From positions 1 through 64,000 of the forward strand of contig NZ_CCEJ010000009.1 in NCBI RefSeq assembly GCF_000750955.1: a DNA stretch of 64,000 nucleotides, read 5' to 3'. A model generated the notes under the pieces. It had not been told where the DNA came from and ran no database searches. It saw only the letters and a list, made by a program, of their open reading frames with translations. Every line of letters begins with the position of its first letter. The stretch's first letter is position 1. Shown here piece by piece: positions 42,399 through 50,233 of this stretch. The position numbers were made by a program, and so were the translations under genes. The stretch is from Criblamydia sequanensis CRIB-18. GTDB taxonomy: Bacteria; Chlamydiota; Chlamydiia; Chlamydiales; Criblamydiaceae.

Positions 42399-44411
42399 TT
42401 AGTTATTCCATTTTTGCATTATTTCTTGCAACCGTTTCACTTCTTTCATCCAATCCAACTTGTCTTTATCAAAATTTTCTGAGTTTTTAAGAAGATCATG
42501 GGGGTCGTCCGGTTGAATTCCAAGATATTCCAAGGCTCTCTCTCCTATCGCTCTAAAAATAGGGGCGGCAGAAATTCCTCCGTAATAGAGATGGCCAACT
42601 CCCGGCACATAAGCGGTAGAGGGTTCATCGATTGTGATTAAAAGCGAAAAAACAGGGTTAACAGCGGGTGTAAATCCAATAAAACTTGAGCAAAATTTTT
42701 CTTTTGAGTACTGCCCATTAACAATTTTATTAGCTGTGGCTGTTTTTCCAGCTTCTGTAAAACCTGCGATATCGGCTCTAAAACCTCCGCCTCCCGGTTT
42801 CGTGACATATTTTAGACCTTGGACCACAGTTTCGGTTAACGATTTAGGAAGCACCCTTGTCTTAGGTTTATCGCTTTTTCTTCCGTTTATTAGGATTTCA
42901 GTCCTGCCGCTAGCATCGGTTCTAATAGCTTTTCTTACAAGCGTCGGCTCTATTTTATAACCGCCGTTTGCAATCATCGATAGGGCTTGTAGCAGCTGAA
43001 TAGAATTGGCTTGCACATTATGCCCTATAGCTAAAGAAAAAGGAGTTGGTAAAGACCACTCAAGCTTGCCGTTAGGATGCAATTTCCCAATGCTTGGCAA
43101 CCTTCCGGGACTTTCACCGGGCAGCTCTATACCGGTCTTTTTTCCAAAACCGAAACATTCTTGAAGAACTTTCCGATACCACTTATCGCCAAGTCTTTGA
43201 ATAACTCTTTCAATAATTCTGCCCATGTAAATATTTGAAGACTTTTGAAGAGCCATTTCCATATTCAGCCATTTCATAGGCTTAGTATCCTTGATGGGCT
43301 TAACTCTTCCCGGAAAATCTCCATTTTCAACAGCTACTTTCTCTTTTGGGTCAAATATAGGAGGCTCTTTTCTCCTTCTCAGTTCTTCATTTGCCATTAA
43401 AGCTATAGCGCAAGTGATAGGCTTCATCACAGACCCGGGTTCATTGGCGTCTGTAACAGATTTTACTTTTGCGATGTCTTGTTTGCTCGCATCAGAAAAA
43501 TAATCCTGAATCTTGCTAGGCTCAAAAAAAGGGTATTGAGCCATCGCTAAAATTTCCCCGTTTTCTGGGTTCATCATAACGGCCCAGCCGGATTTAGCCC
43601 CGGCTTTTTTTACGCCCGCCTCAATTTCTTCTTCACAGATAGCTTGCAAGCAAGGATCGATGGTCAAATAAATATCAGCGCCATGAATAGGCTCTTCAAT
43701 CACCTCTCCCATCTCAAAAGAGTGTTTAGGAGAGCGCATCATTTTTCGTTTTCCGGCTTTTCCCCTTAAGAGTTCATCAAAATAAAGCTCAAGCCCGCCA
43801 GTTGGTATGGCTTGCTTTGATTTTTCATCCTTTCTTGGTTGTATAGTGTGGAGAACTTGTCCAAGAAGCTTTCCATAAGGGTAGGATCTTTGATAGTCAT
43901 TAACAAAAAATAGAGCGTTGAGAGGAATTTTTCGAGCCTTGGCAAAAGATCTCCACCATACAAGAAAATCTTGCTTTTCTTCTTCAGACATCCACATCAT
44001 CAGAAGACGGCTTCTGGACTTTAGATGAAGCTCTTGCTCTAACTTCTGTTTTTTAAGCTTAAGCTTATCTGCTAAGATTTTAGCAAGTTCCTTTTTATGA
44101 TCTTGAGGGATAGATACCGGATCCGCATAAAGATGCTGTTTTTGGATGTCCACAACAAGCTGCAAAGAATCCTTTATCCCTTTTTTATACTCGTGAAAAC
44201 AGGAAAAAAAGCGGCCTCTTCGAAAAGGTTCGTTTACGAAAAAATAATGCTGCAGATCGGCTTTTTTTGTCCAAAATTCGCCCTGAATGATTTGAAGCCT
44301 ATAAAACTGCAAGATGAGAAGGGAGAGCAAAACAAAGATTGCCGAAGCTAAAAAAACAACTCTTTTGCGAAGAGATCCGGTTAAGCGATTATTTTTTTTT
44401 GCCATTTCCAA
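42399..44411 (-). CDS. ftsI: Septal transpeptidase PBP3 (class B PBP)
   Basis: Crosslinks septal peptidoglycan. A single N-terminal membrane helix (VVFLASAIFVLLSLLIL) precedes a pedestal domain and the transpeptidase domain. The active-site SxxK is SVMK in ANEPGSVMKPITC, and the second motif is SSN in LQKSSNIYMGRII. The third motif, usually KTGT, reads KTAT (EAGKTATANKI); the codon is GCC, a clean substitution. 670 residues. The first ~10 residues are basic and cytoplasmic. It lies 11 bases downstream of the FtsL-like gene in the division cluster. In Chlamydia, which lacks FtsZ, this enzyme is essential for division. Confidence 0.95.
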   Translation of the reverse strand: MEMAKKNNRLTGSLRKRVVFLASAIFVLLSLLILQFYRLQIIQGEFWTKKADLQHYFFVNEPFRRGRFFSCFHEYKKGIKDSLQLVVDIQKQHLYADPVSIPQDHKKELAKILADKLKLKKQKLEQELHLKSRSRLLMMWMSEEEKQDFLVWWRSFAKARKIPLNALFFVNDYQRSYPYGKLLGQVLHTIQPRKDEKSKQAIPTGGLELYFDELLRGKAGKRKMMRSPKHSFEMGEVIEEPIHGADIYLTIDPCLQAICEEEIEAGVKKAGAKSGWAVMMNPENGEILAMAQYPFFEPSKIQDYFSDASKQDIAKVKSVTDANEPGSVMKPITCAIALMANEELRRRKEPPIFDPKEKVAVENGDFPGRVKPIKDTKPMKWLNMEMALQKSSNIYMGRIIERVIQRLGDKWYRKVLQECFGFGKKTGIELPGESPGRLPSIGKLHPNGKLEWSLPTPFSLAIGHNVQANSIQLLQALSMIANGGYKIEPTLVRKAIRTDASGRTEILINGRKSDKPKTRVLPKSLTETVVQGLKYVTKPGGGGFRADIAGFTEAGKTATANKIVNGQYSKEKFCSSFIGFTPAVNPVFSLLITIDEPSTAYVPGVGHLYYGGISAAPIFRAIGERALEYLGIQPDDPHDLLKNSENFDKDKLDWMKEVKRLQEIMQKWNN

Positions 44412-44422
44412 ACTTAAGACTT

Positions 44423-44716
44423 TTAAGAAGTTTTCTTTTTATTCAGGAAAACAACTTCTCCTCTTTTTGGAAATTTTAAATGTTTAAATTGTTTTTCACG
44501 AGAAAGTTCCATTAGCCTGATTGGATTTTCTTGCTGCTCAATAACATATTGCAGCTCGCTATTGCTTTCTTTTAGTTTGTTTAAGTAGCTCAATTTTTTT
44601 GGAATTTCTTTTCGGATGGCAGTGACATGATTATTTTGATCAATGAGTCTATAAGCAAAAAAGCAGCTTATAGTAACCCATATGAGGAATTTTAAAGAAA
44701 GGATAACTTGCCGCAT
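44423..44716 (-). CDS. ftsL: FtsL-like cell division protein
   Basis: A 97-residue bitopic protein. One N-terminal membrane helix (LKFLIWVTISCFFAYRLI) is followed by a heptad-containing extracytoplasmic segment (IPKKLSYLNKLKESNSELQYV) and a conserved LMELSREKQFKHLKFP. Placement between rsmH and ftsI, size and topology match FtsL, which joins the division complex; direct sequence similarity among FtsL proteins is low, so the call rests on position and topology. In Chlamydia the same slot is CT271 (from memory). Confidence 0.8.
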   Translation of the reverse strand: MRQVILSLKFLIWVTISCFFAYRLIDQNNHVTAIRKEIPKKLSYLNKLKESNSELQYVIEQQENPIRLMELSREKQFKHLKFPKRGEVVFLNKKKTS

Positions 44717-44740
44717 ACCGCTTCGAATTTTTTCTACCCG

Positions 44741-45679
44741 CTAGATTTTCTCTATCACCCGAAGTTTTGCGCTTCGGCTCCTCGGGTTCAATTTGATTTC
44801 CTCATCATCTGCAATAAGGGGTTTTCTTGAAAGAATTTTTATAGTTGGATCTTTATCGATAAAAAGACCGGATAGCCCGGAAGTTCTTTCTTTATCTAAA
44901 GCTTCTTGTTGAAAAAACTGCTTCACTATTCTATCTTCTAGGCTATGAAAGGATATGACGGCGAGTCTTCCCTTAGGCTTTAAAAGACTTAAAGCTAAAG
45001 GCAAAGCCTTTTCAAGGACTTCTAGTTCGCGGTTTACGACAAGCCTTAAAGCTTGGAAAATGAGGGTCGCCGGATGCAAATGCAATTTCTTATAATTTTT
45101 TCCAAGGGCTTTTTCAATCAAGTCGGCAAGGTCTTTTGTTGTGGCAATCGGTTTTTCATTTCTTGCTTTACAAATGGCTTTAGCGGCTTGAAAGGCTTTT
45201 GGCTCTTCCCCGTAAATCTTAAAGATGCGGGTTAGCTCCTTTACATCATAGGTATTTACAATTTCAAAAGCTGTCAAAGACTCTTCGGGATTCATCCTCA
45301 TGTCTAGCGGGCCTTCAAATCTAAAACTAAAACCTTTTTCCCTGCGGTCAAGCTGCATAGAAGACACGCCAAGATCCATTAAAATACCGTCAATTTGACC
45401 CTTATGAGTTTTTTCAAGTTCAAAAAGTGAAATTTCAAAGTTTCCTTTCAGGATTTCAACTTTATCCTGCCACTTAGAAAGATGGGCGGATGCGAGAGCG
45501 ATGGCTTCCGGGTCTTGGTCCAGCCCATAGTACTTTTTAATTTCAGGATGTCGGTTAAGTAAAAGAGAGGCATGTCCCCCGGCCCCTAAAGTCGCGTCAA
45601 TAAAAGAAGAAATTTCCAAATCTTCAAAGGCTTTTAAGATAAGTTCTTTTAAAACGGGGATGTGTTCACTAGGATTCAT
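44741..45679 (-). CDS. rsmH: 16S rRNA m4C1402 methyltransferase
   Basis: SAM-dependent methylase (formerly MraW/YabC) modifying C1402 in the ribosomal P site. The opening EHIPVLKELILKAF, SAM-binding DATLGAGGHASLLL, LMDLGVSSMQLDRREKGFSFR, LDMRMN, LRLVVNRELEVLEKALP and AVISFHSLEDRIVKQFF are all family signatures. 312 residues, full length. First gene of the rsmH-ftsL-ftsI-murE-amidase cluster, divergent from the gene at 45867. The C-terminal ARNPRSRSAKLR-like end (NPRSRSAKLRVIE) is intact. Confidence 0.97.
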   Translation of the reverse strand: MNPSEHIPVLKELILKAFEDLEISSFIDATLGAGGHASLLLNRHPEIKKYYGLDQDPEAIALASAHLSKWQDKVEILKGNFEISLFELEKTHKGQIDGILMDLGVSSMQLDRREKGFSFRFEGPLDMRMNPEESLTAFEIVNTYDVKELTRIFKIYGEEPKAFQAAKAICKARNEKPIATTKDLADLIEKALGKNYKKLHLHPATLIFQALRLVVNRELEVLEKALPLALSLLKPKGRLAVISFHSLEDRIVKQFFQQEALDKERTSGLSGLFIDKDPTIKILSRKPLIADDEEIKLNPRSRSAKLRVIEKI

Positions 45680-45815
45680 AATTTTATCAATTGAAAGGAT
45701 TAAGACGTTTTTTTAGGGAAGTTTAGATGATTATACTATTAAAATAAAGATTTTATTAAGATAAATACTATTTAAGTTCTTTCAGTTAGAAAAATAACAT
45801 TATTTTTACATCAAA

Positions 45816-45845
45816 TTGTCAAGGATGTTAAAATATAACTAGACT
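45816..45845 (+). promoter_or_regulatory. Possible promoter for the 45867-46720 gene pair
   Basis: TTGTCA (45816-45821) and TAGACT (45840-45845) are 18 bases apart and end 21 bases before the ATG at 45867. The -35 is close to consensus; the -10 is weak. Confidence 0.4.
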
Positions 45846-45866
45846 ATAGGAACTAGGTGAAAACTC

Positions 45867-46319
45867 ATGGCTACAACCATAGATAATTATGACTTAAACG
45901 TTTACAATCTTTACGCTCTCCGTACCAAACTTGTCGAGGATATTAATCGTCAATATCGACTAGACCAAGCGGCAGCAGTCACAACGCATACTGTAGTTCC
46001 AACCTTCCAACCCCTTCTTACTGAAATAGATCTGTTGCTTGGGGTCGTTCCTTTCATAAACCCTTGGGCTTATTTCTTCCCCCCAAAAAAATTCCGTAAC
46101 GCAAGAAGGTCCTCTTTTGCTTTCTGGCGTATTGCCCCCTCGCTTGGAACGTTCGATGAACAGGAAGAACTAGAAGAGCTTATTGAAAATATTCCTGTAA
46201 GCAATTCTGAAGAAAAAAGAGAGAAACACGCAATTCAAGCTTGTTTAAAAGAGGTCGATAAGCTTAATTCAATGTTAAGGTTTATTACAGGTCGTATCGG
46301 GCAATTTCTTCAAGGATAA
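45867..46319 (+). CDS. Conserved chlamydial protein (CT273-type by position)
   Basis: A 150-residue soluble protein. The N-terminal helix (NLYALRTKLVEDINRQYRLD) precedes a hydrophobic aromatic middle (VVPFINPWAYFFPPKKF) and an acidic helical C-terminus (EEQEELEELIENIPVSNSEE). No function is recognised. Its place, directly divergent from rsmH and followed by a TPR gene, equals that of CT273 in Chlamydia as I recall the map; sequence identity was not tested. The stop overlaps the next ATG by one base, so the two are translationally coupled. Confidence 0.7.
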   Translation: MATTIDNYDLNVYNLYALRTKLVEDINRQYRLDQAAAVTTHTVVPTFQPLLTEIDLLLGVVPFINPWAYFFPPKKFRNARRSSFAFWRIAPSLGTFDEQEELEELIENIPVSNSEEKREKHAIQACLKEVDKLNSMLRFITGRIGQFLQG

Positions 46320-46720
46320 TGATGAGTCGCATTAATTGGCTTGAAAAGCTTAAGTGGAATGAAGAGCAAATTGAAGATATTCAAAATGCCGCTTACGCCT
46401 ATATTAAACAAGGGAAGTATGACATTGCCCTTCCTTTTTTTGAGGCATTAGTAGTCCTAGAACCGGATAACCCTTATAATTCACAAACCCTCGGCGCTCT
46501 CCATCTGCAGCTTGGCCACGCAAAAGAAGCCATTCGAGCTTTAGACCAAGCCCTAAAGATAGAAGCCGATCATGGCCCAACGCTTCTTAACTTGACGAAA
46601 GCCCTCTTTATGCTTGGAAAAAGGGACGAGGGTTTGAAACTGGCCCATATTCTAAAAAATGAAAAAGACCTATCTATATCTAATGTTGCAAGAGCTCTGA
46701 TATTAGCTTATGAAAGGTGA
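46319..46720 (+). CDS. Small TPR protein (CT274-type by position)
   Basis: A 133-residue protein made of about three TPR units: AAYAYIKQGKYDIALPFFEALVVLEPD, LGALHLQLGHAKEAIRALDQALKIEAD and TLLNLTKALFMLGKRDEGLKLAHIL. The A-x3-xxGxYxxAxxxFxxALxLxPxx pattern resembles SycD/LcrH-class type III chaperones, and a role as chaperone for the partner gene product is possible but unproven. Start at 46319 (ATGATG; 46322 is equally likely). It is coupled to the preceding gene by overlap. By position it matches CT274. Confidence 0.72.
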   Translation: MMSRINWLEKLKWNEEQIEDIQNAAYAYIKQGKYDIALPFFEALVVLEPDNPYNSQTLGALHLQLGHAKEAIRALDQALKIEADHGPTLLNLTKALFMLGKRDEGLKLAHILKNEKDLSISNVARALILAYER

Positions 46721-46752
46721 TTGATATTTAGTTTTCCCTTACGGTTCTTTTT

Positions 46753-47538
46753 ATGGAAGCACTAGGAAATGACTCTCCGCCGAAAACTTCAGAAATTTCA
46801 ACCCCCTATGGGTCTTGGGGTCAGCTTTTTGGAAGGGTCTTTGAATGGAAAAAAGAGCCCGAACCCGAACCACCCCCTTTAGTCGATATAAGAAATACCC
46901 CCTCAATCCCAAACGAAACGGCAACTCTTTTAAGCGAACGTGAGATTAAGATTTTGTCTTCTCACTATGCATTGCTTTTATCTTCATTTCCTTGGTTCAA
47001 ACACAAAAAAAATGAAAAAGATTTTATCGAATTTTTAAAAAACCCTCTTCAAACGCTCGACGATCATTTTCAAGCAAAGCTGTTTCTTTCCATTCTTCCT
47101 GAAACTTTAGCAATCGAGCCTGATAATATGATGCCTTCTTTTTTGAAAGCTACTTTTAGCCGCTGGCTGAGTGATTTGCCCGACCCTAATAACTTCACAC
47201 AATTTTTTTATTCTGCTAGGCCGGAGATTTATTTAAATCATTTTTTAGAGTCGGAGAGTGCTTTATCGCTTAAAGAGAAAAAATTATTAAAAGTGGAATT
47301 AGAAATTTTTATGAATCGCTCAAATGAGTATCTTGTAACCCTATCGACTCTTAAAGGATTCTATCAGCCGGGTGCTTGGCAAAACAAAGATTTTCGTGAA
47401 GCGCTAAGAAGACTCGAAGCTAAGTTTTCCTTATTTTTAAACATCTTTTCTTTGATGCTTAAATTCTCTGAATCGGTTTTGCCTGAGCAAACCTATCACT
47501 ACATCTCCAAGGAATTTGAAAGATTTATCCCTATTTAA
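46753..47538 (+). CDS. Uncharacterised protein (261 residues)
   Basis: A soluble, mainly helical protein. The first ~60 residues are Pro/Glu-rich and probably disordered (KKEPEPEPPPLVDI). The rest is helical, with Phe/Leu-rich segments (HYALLLSSFPWFKHKK, FQAKLFLSILPETLAIEPDN, EAKFSLFLNIFSLMLKFSE). No signal peptide, membrane helix or known domain is visible. A disordered N-terminus and helical body are compatible with a type III substrate, which is speculation. It begins the stretch that separates the CT273/CT274-like pair from dnaA. Confidence 0.6.
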   Translation: MEALGNDSPPKTSEISTPYGSWGQLFGRVFEWKKEPEPEPPPLVDIRNTPSIPNETATLLSEREIKILSSHYALLLSSFPWFKHKKNEKDFIEFLKNPLQTLDDHFQAKLFLSILPETLAIEPDNMMPSFLKATFSRWLSDLPDPNNFTQFFYSARPEIYLNHFLESESALSLKEKKLLKVELEIFMNRSNEYLVTLSTLKGFYQPGAWQNKDFREALRRLEAKFSLFLNIFSLMLKFSESVLPEQTYHYISKEFERFIPI

Positions 47539-47743
47539 TCGTGTTTATGATTGTCATTTTTTGCTGACATAAATGGATTGCGATTTAAACACTTCGATAA
47601 CTGTAACCTCTATTTAAGATGGCTACAAAAAAAGGGGCACGGTTATCATGAAAATAGGATTGATATTTAGCTAAATTCACAAGTTACCATCAATTTTCTT
47701 CTGATTCTTTACAAGCGGTTATGGAAGTTAAAGTAATTTAGCT
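47539..47743. other. Intergenic DNA, no gene seen
   Basis: 205 bases at the start of the long gap. No ORF over 30 codons with a ribosome site, no clear hairpin and no repeat was recognised. Confidence 0.4.
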
Positions 47744-48198
47744 TTACTCAGGATAATCTAGCTGATCGAGAGTCCCCTTTCTTATTTCTTCAATCGTATA
47801 ATTAGCCTTAAGGGCATCGACTAGCTGATTATAAGGGGTATATACGTAAAAATATTGGTTATCCACCGCTCTTAAAGTCGTATTTGACTGGCTTATTACG
47901 TAAGGATACATCTCTCCTTTTGGATTATTCCAATCTAAAGGGTAATTTTGAAAAAAATAAAAATCTCCCCAATCAATTTGTTTGATATTTTCAAAAAATT
48001 TTAATAATTCATCTATTTTTAAGGGTTTATCTTTAATTCTTGTAAAGAGTGTATTGAATAATTTCTGCCGGAGCCTTCTATTCCATCCACAATTACAAAT
48101 TCAAAATTAACTACGGTCTTTAAACATTTGATAATTTGGAGAAAACTCTCATAAGTCAAAAATAAAGGGTCATCAATAATAACCTGGAACCATATCAT
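47744..48198 (-). pseudogene. Frameshifted gene of unknown function
   Basis: The ATG at 48198, preceded by AGGGG, opens a frame reading WFQVIIDDPLFLTYESF to VDGIEGSGR. After a one-base slip near 48062-48064 it continues as KLFNTLFTRIKDKPLKIDEL, then FFENIKQIDWGDFYFFQNYPL, then LDQLDYPE with a stop at 47744. The joined product would be about 151 residues. The slip is in an A-run (AGAAATT where AGAAAATT would restore the frame), so it is either a real mutation or a sequencing error. The acidic, aromatic composition is like small bacterial immunity proteins, but no family is recognised. Confidence 0.65.
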
Positions 48199-48266
48199 TA
48201 TTCAAACACCCCTATCAATTGAGCAAGATTAATTACCAAAATATGCTAAAGAGTCTCATCTTTAAA

Positions 48267-48431
48267 TTACGGAGCCCAGTATATCTTAGGAATAATTTTT
48301 TTCCGTTCGATTTTTAGACCACTTAATGAAAGCTCATGACATAAACAAACCTCATAAGCAGACTCCAACAACCCTGTACCAAGCTCTCGAAGCACCTGAA
48401 TAGCTGAGCCGATAATTTTTCTGTTAGTGTG
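48267..48431 (-). pseudogene. GxxExxY-family gene remnant
   Basis: The minus strand reads HTNRKIIGSAIQVLRELGTG, then LLESAYEVCLCHELSLSGLK and IERKKIIPKIYWAP before a stop at 48267-48269. This is the first half of the ~120-residue GxxExxY family (G-LLESAYE-CLCHEL is its signature). The remaining half, with the acidic nuclease-like ELKA segment, is missing and no start codon is in frame. A decayed gene. Confidence 0.8.
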
Positions 48432-48809
48432 TCATTTTTAATACGTTTTTCAGTCTGTTGCAGATCCACCTAGAATAATCGTTGATTGTGTTGCAGCGGT
48501 GTTGCTCTAAATTTTTTTTACGCAAAATCGGAGGGTCGAAAGCCACAAAACTTAAGGAAAGCAACCTAATCCTCGCTATCTCGTACTTTCTCATTGATCT
48601 CACTGGCTCATGTGGTGAATTGTAAAACAAAGCCCTTGATAAAAAATATAACTTGTAAGCGACAAATGGCTTCTTACATATAAATGAGCCAACAATGTAT
48701 TGAGGGAAAGTTTTGATTTTTTTCTATTTTTGATTTTATGGAGGTTCTTGAAAAAAACTGTGGGCAAGTATTTTAAAAAAAGGTGACTTATCCTGGAATA
48801 CCCCTAGCC
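48432..48809. other. Non-coding or decayed DNA in the accessory block
   Basis: About 380 bases. A 68-codon minus-strand frame (48424-48630) and a plus-strand frame reading FLRKIGGSKATKLKES overlap each other; neither has a ribosome site or recognised similarity. This is probably further remnant DNA. CCCCT (48801-48805) and AGGGG (48812-48816) form a small hairpin at the end of the aminotransferase gene, without a T-run. Confidence 0.4.
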
Positions 48810-49985
48810 TCAGGGGTTGTTTAAAATTCCTAGCAAAGCTTCAACTATCAAATCTACTTCTTCAAGTTTGAGATCTGTATATAAGGGGAAGGAGAGGCAT
48901 TGCTTATAGTAAGTTTCCGTTTCGGGGAAATAAGAGGACAAATCGGTTTTTCTTTCAGCGAAAAAGGGGTGTTTGTAAATTGGGATGTAGTGAACTTGAG
49001 TCCCGATGCCTTTTTCTTTAAGTTTATTCATCACCTCTTCTCTTGTCTTTTTAAAGAACTCAAAATCAATTTGCAGAAGGGCTAGGTGAAAAGAAATCTT
49101 TTCTAGATCTTGAGTTTTGACAAGACGAATACCTTTTTCATTTTTTAATTTATCAAAGTATCTTTTCATAAGCTCTCTTCTATGAGCTGCAATACTGTCT
49201 ATCCTTTTAAACTGACTTAAGCCAAGGCTTGCTTGAAGCTCGTTCATATGAAAATTGCCTGTTATCGCTTTCACCTCATAATACCAAGGATAAGTCTCTG
49301 ATTTAGGGGAACTTCTGTCGATGCCATTATTCCTATATAGCTTTAACCTATTAAAAAGAGTTTCGTCATTTGTAAGAACCATTCCACCTTCCCCGCTTGT
49401 AATTTGCTTAGCCGGGTGAAAACTAAAGCAAGTCATGGCACTATCATAGCAAGAACCGACTTTTGTGCCATCGGGATAGTAGGAGCCAAGGGCATGGGCG
49501 GCATCTTCGATAATGAGAGCTTCAGGGTCGCTGATCATACGGTTAAGCCTTCCAAGGTCAATCGGTATGCCTCCAAAGTGAACGGGTAAATAAATGGATC
49601 GGCCCCTTGTTGATTGAAAAGGTTCCATCTTTTCAAGCAAAGCAAGATCCATATTGGCAGTTTCTCTTTCAATATCAACAAAGATAGGCTCCGCTCCCTC
49701 ATGCCAGCCGACAGCTAACGTACCAACAAAAGTATTCGGGGTTGTGATGAGACGATCATGACGATTCACATCGATTGCAAATCCTGATGCTGCAAGGGCT
49801 GTCGTTCCGCTATTGAAAGCCACTGCATATCTCGCTCCGCAATAATCGGCCACTGATCTTTCAAACTCTTCAACGTCCTTACCCCTGGTAATATAAGGCG
49901 AAAACAAGGCTTGCCTTACAGCTTCGGCATCATTTTCATTAATTGATTGTTTTGCGTACGGGAAAGTAAGAGGGTCCATCTTCAA
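48810..49985 (-). CDS. DegT/DnrJ/EryC1/StrS aminotransferase (PseC-like)
   Basis: PLP-dependent sugar aminotransferase acting on a nucleotide-linked 4-keto sugar. LTFPYAKQSINENDAEAVRQ and SPYITRGKDVEEFE resemble PseC, which makes the 4-amino sugar on the pseudaminic acid route. VAFNSGTTALAASGFAIDV binds phosphate, LIIEDAAHALGSYY carries the Asp and His near the ring nitrogen, and FSFHPAKQITSGEGGM contains the Schiff-base lysine. 391 residues, full length. No other aminosugar genes lie nearby, so the sugar is uncertain. It is divergent from the TPR/MBL gene across a region with a strong palindrome. Confidence 0.88.
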   Translation of the reverse strand: MKMDPLTFPYAKQSINENDAEAVRQALFSPYITRGKDVEEFERSVADYCGARYAVAFNSGTTALAASGFAIDVNRHDRLITTPNTFVGTLAVGWHEGAEPIFVDIERETANMDLALLEKMEPFQSTRGRSIYLPVHFGGIPIDLGRLNRMISDPEALIIEDAAHALGSYYPDGTKVGSCYDSAMTCFSFHPAKQITSGEGGMVLTNDETLFNRLKLYRNNGIDRSSPKSETYPWYYEVKAITGNFHMNELQASLGLSQFKRIDSIAAHRRELMKRYFDKLKNEKGIRLVKTQDLEKISFHLALLQIDFEFFKKTREEVMNKLKEKGIGTQVHYIPIYKHPFFAERKTDLSSYFPETETYYKQCLSFPLYTDLKLEEVDLIVEALLGILNNP

Positions 49986-50066
49986 CCTAAGAGTTAGCTT
50001 AAAAAAATTAACAGTTTATGCAATAAACCTTATGGTCATATCATATTTTTAATTTTTTTCATTTCA

Positions 50067-50091
50067 ACAAAATGACATTTTGTCATTTGGT
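50067..50091. promoter_or_regulatory. Palindromic operator-like site
   Basis: ACAAAATGACA (50067-50077), TTT, TGTCATTTGGT (50081-50091): a near-perfect inverted repeat with 10 of 11 positions matching. It lies 80 bases upstream of the aminotransferase gene and 143 bases upstream of the divergent TPR/MBL gene. The symmetry and position suit binding of a dimeric regulator; a hairpin in a transcript is the alternative. Confidence 0.5.
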
Positions 50092-50233
50092 AAAAATAAA
50101 AAAAAGAATATAGATAGCTAAAACCTGAAAAGCTAACAAAAAAAAATTAAAAGATTTAAGTTGAAGGAAAAAAGGTGAGAAAAACCCTTATTTCCGTTAA
50201 GTTGTTAGATAGAAAAAGGCATTTTGAGGCTCT

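Noticed and set aside
48424-48630. 68-codon minus-strand ORF in the decayed region
   Set aside because: No ribosome site, no recognised family and an equally long frame on the opposite strand; treated as remnant DNA.
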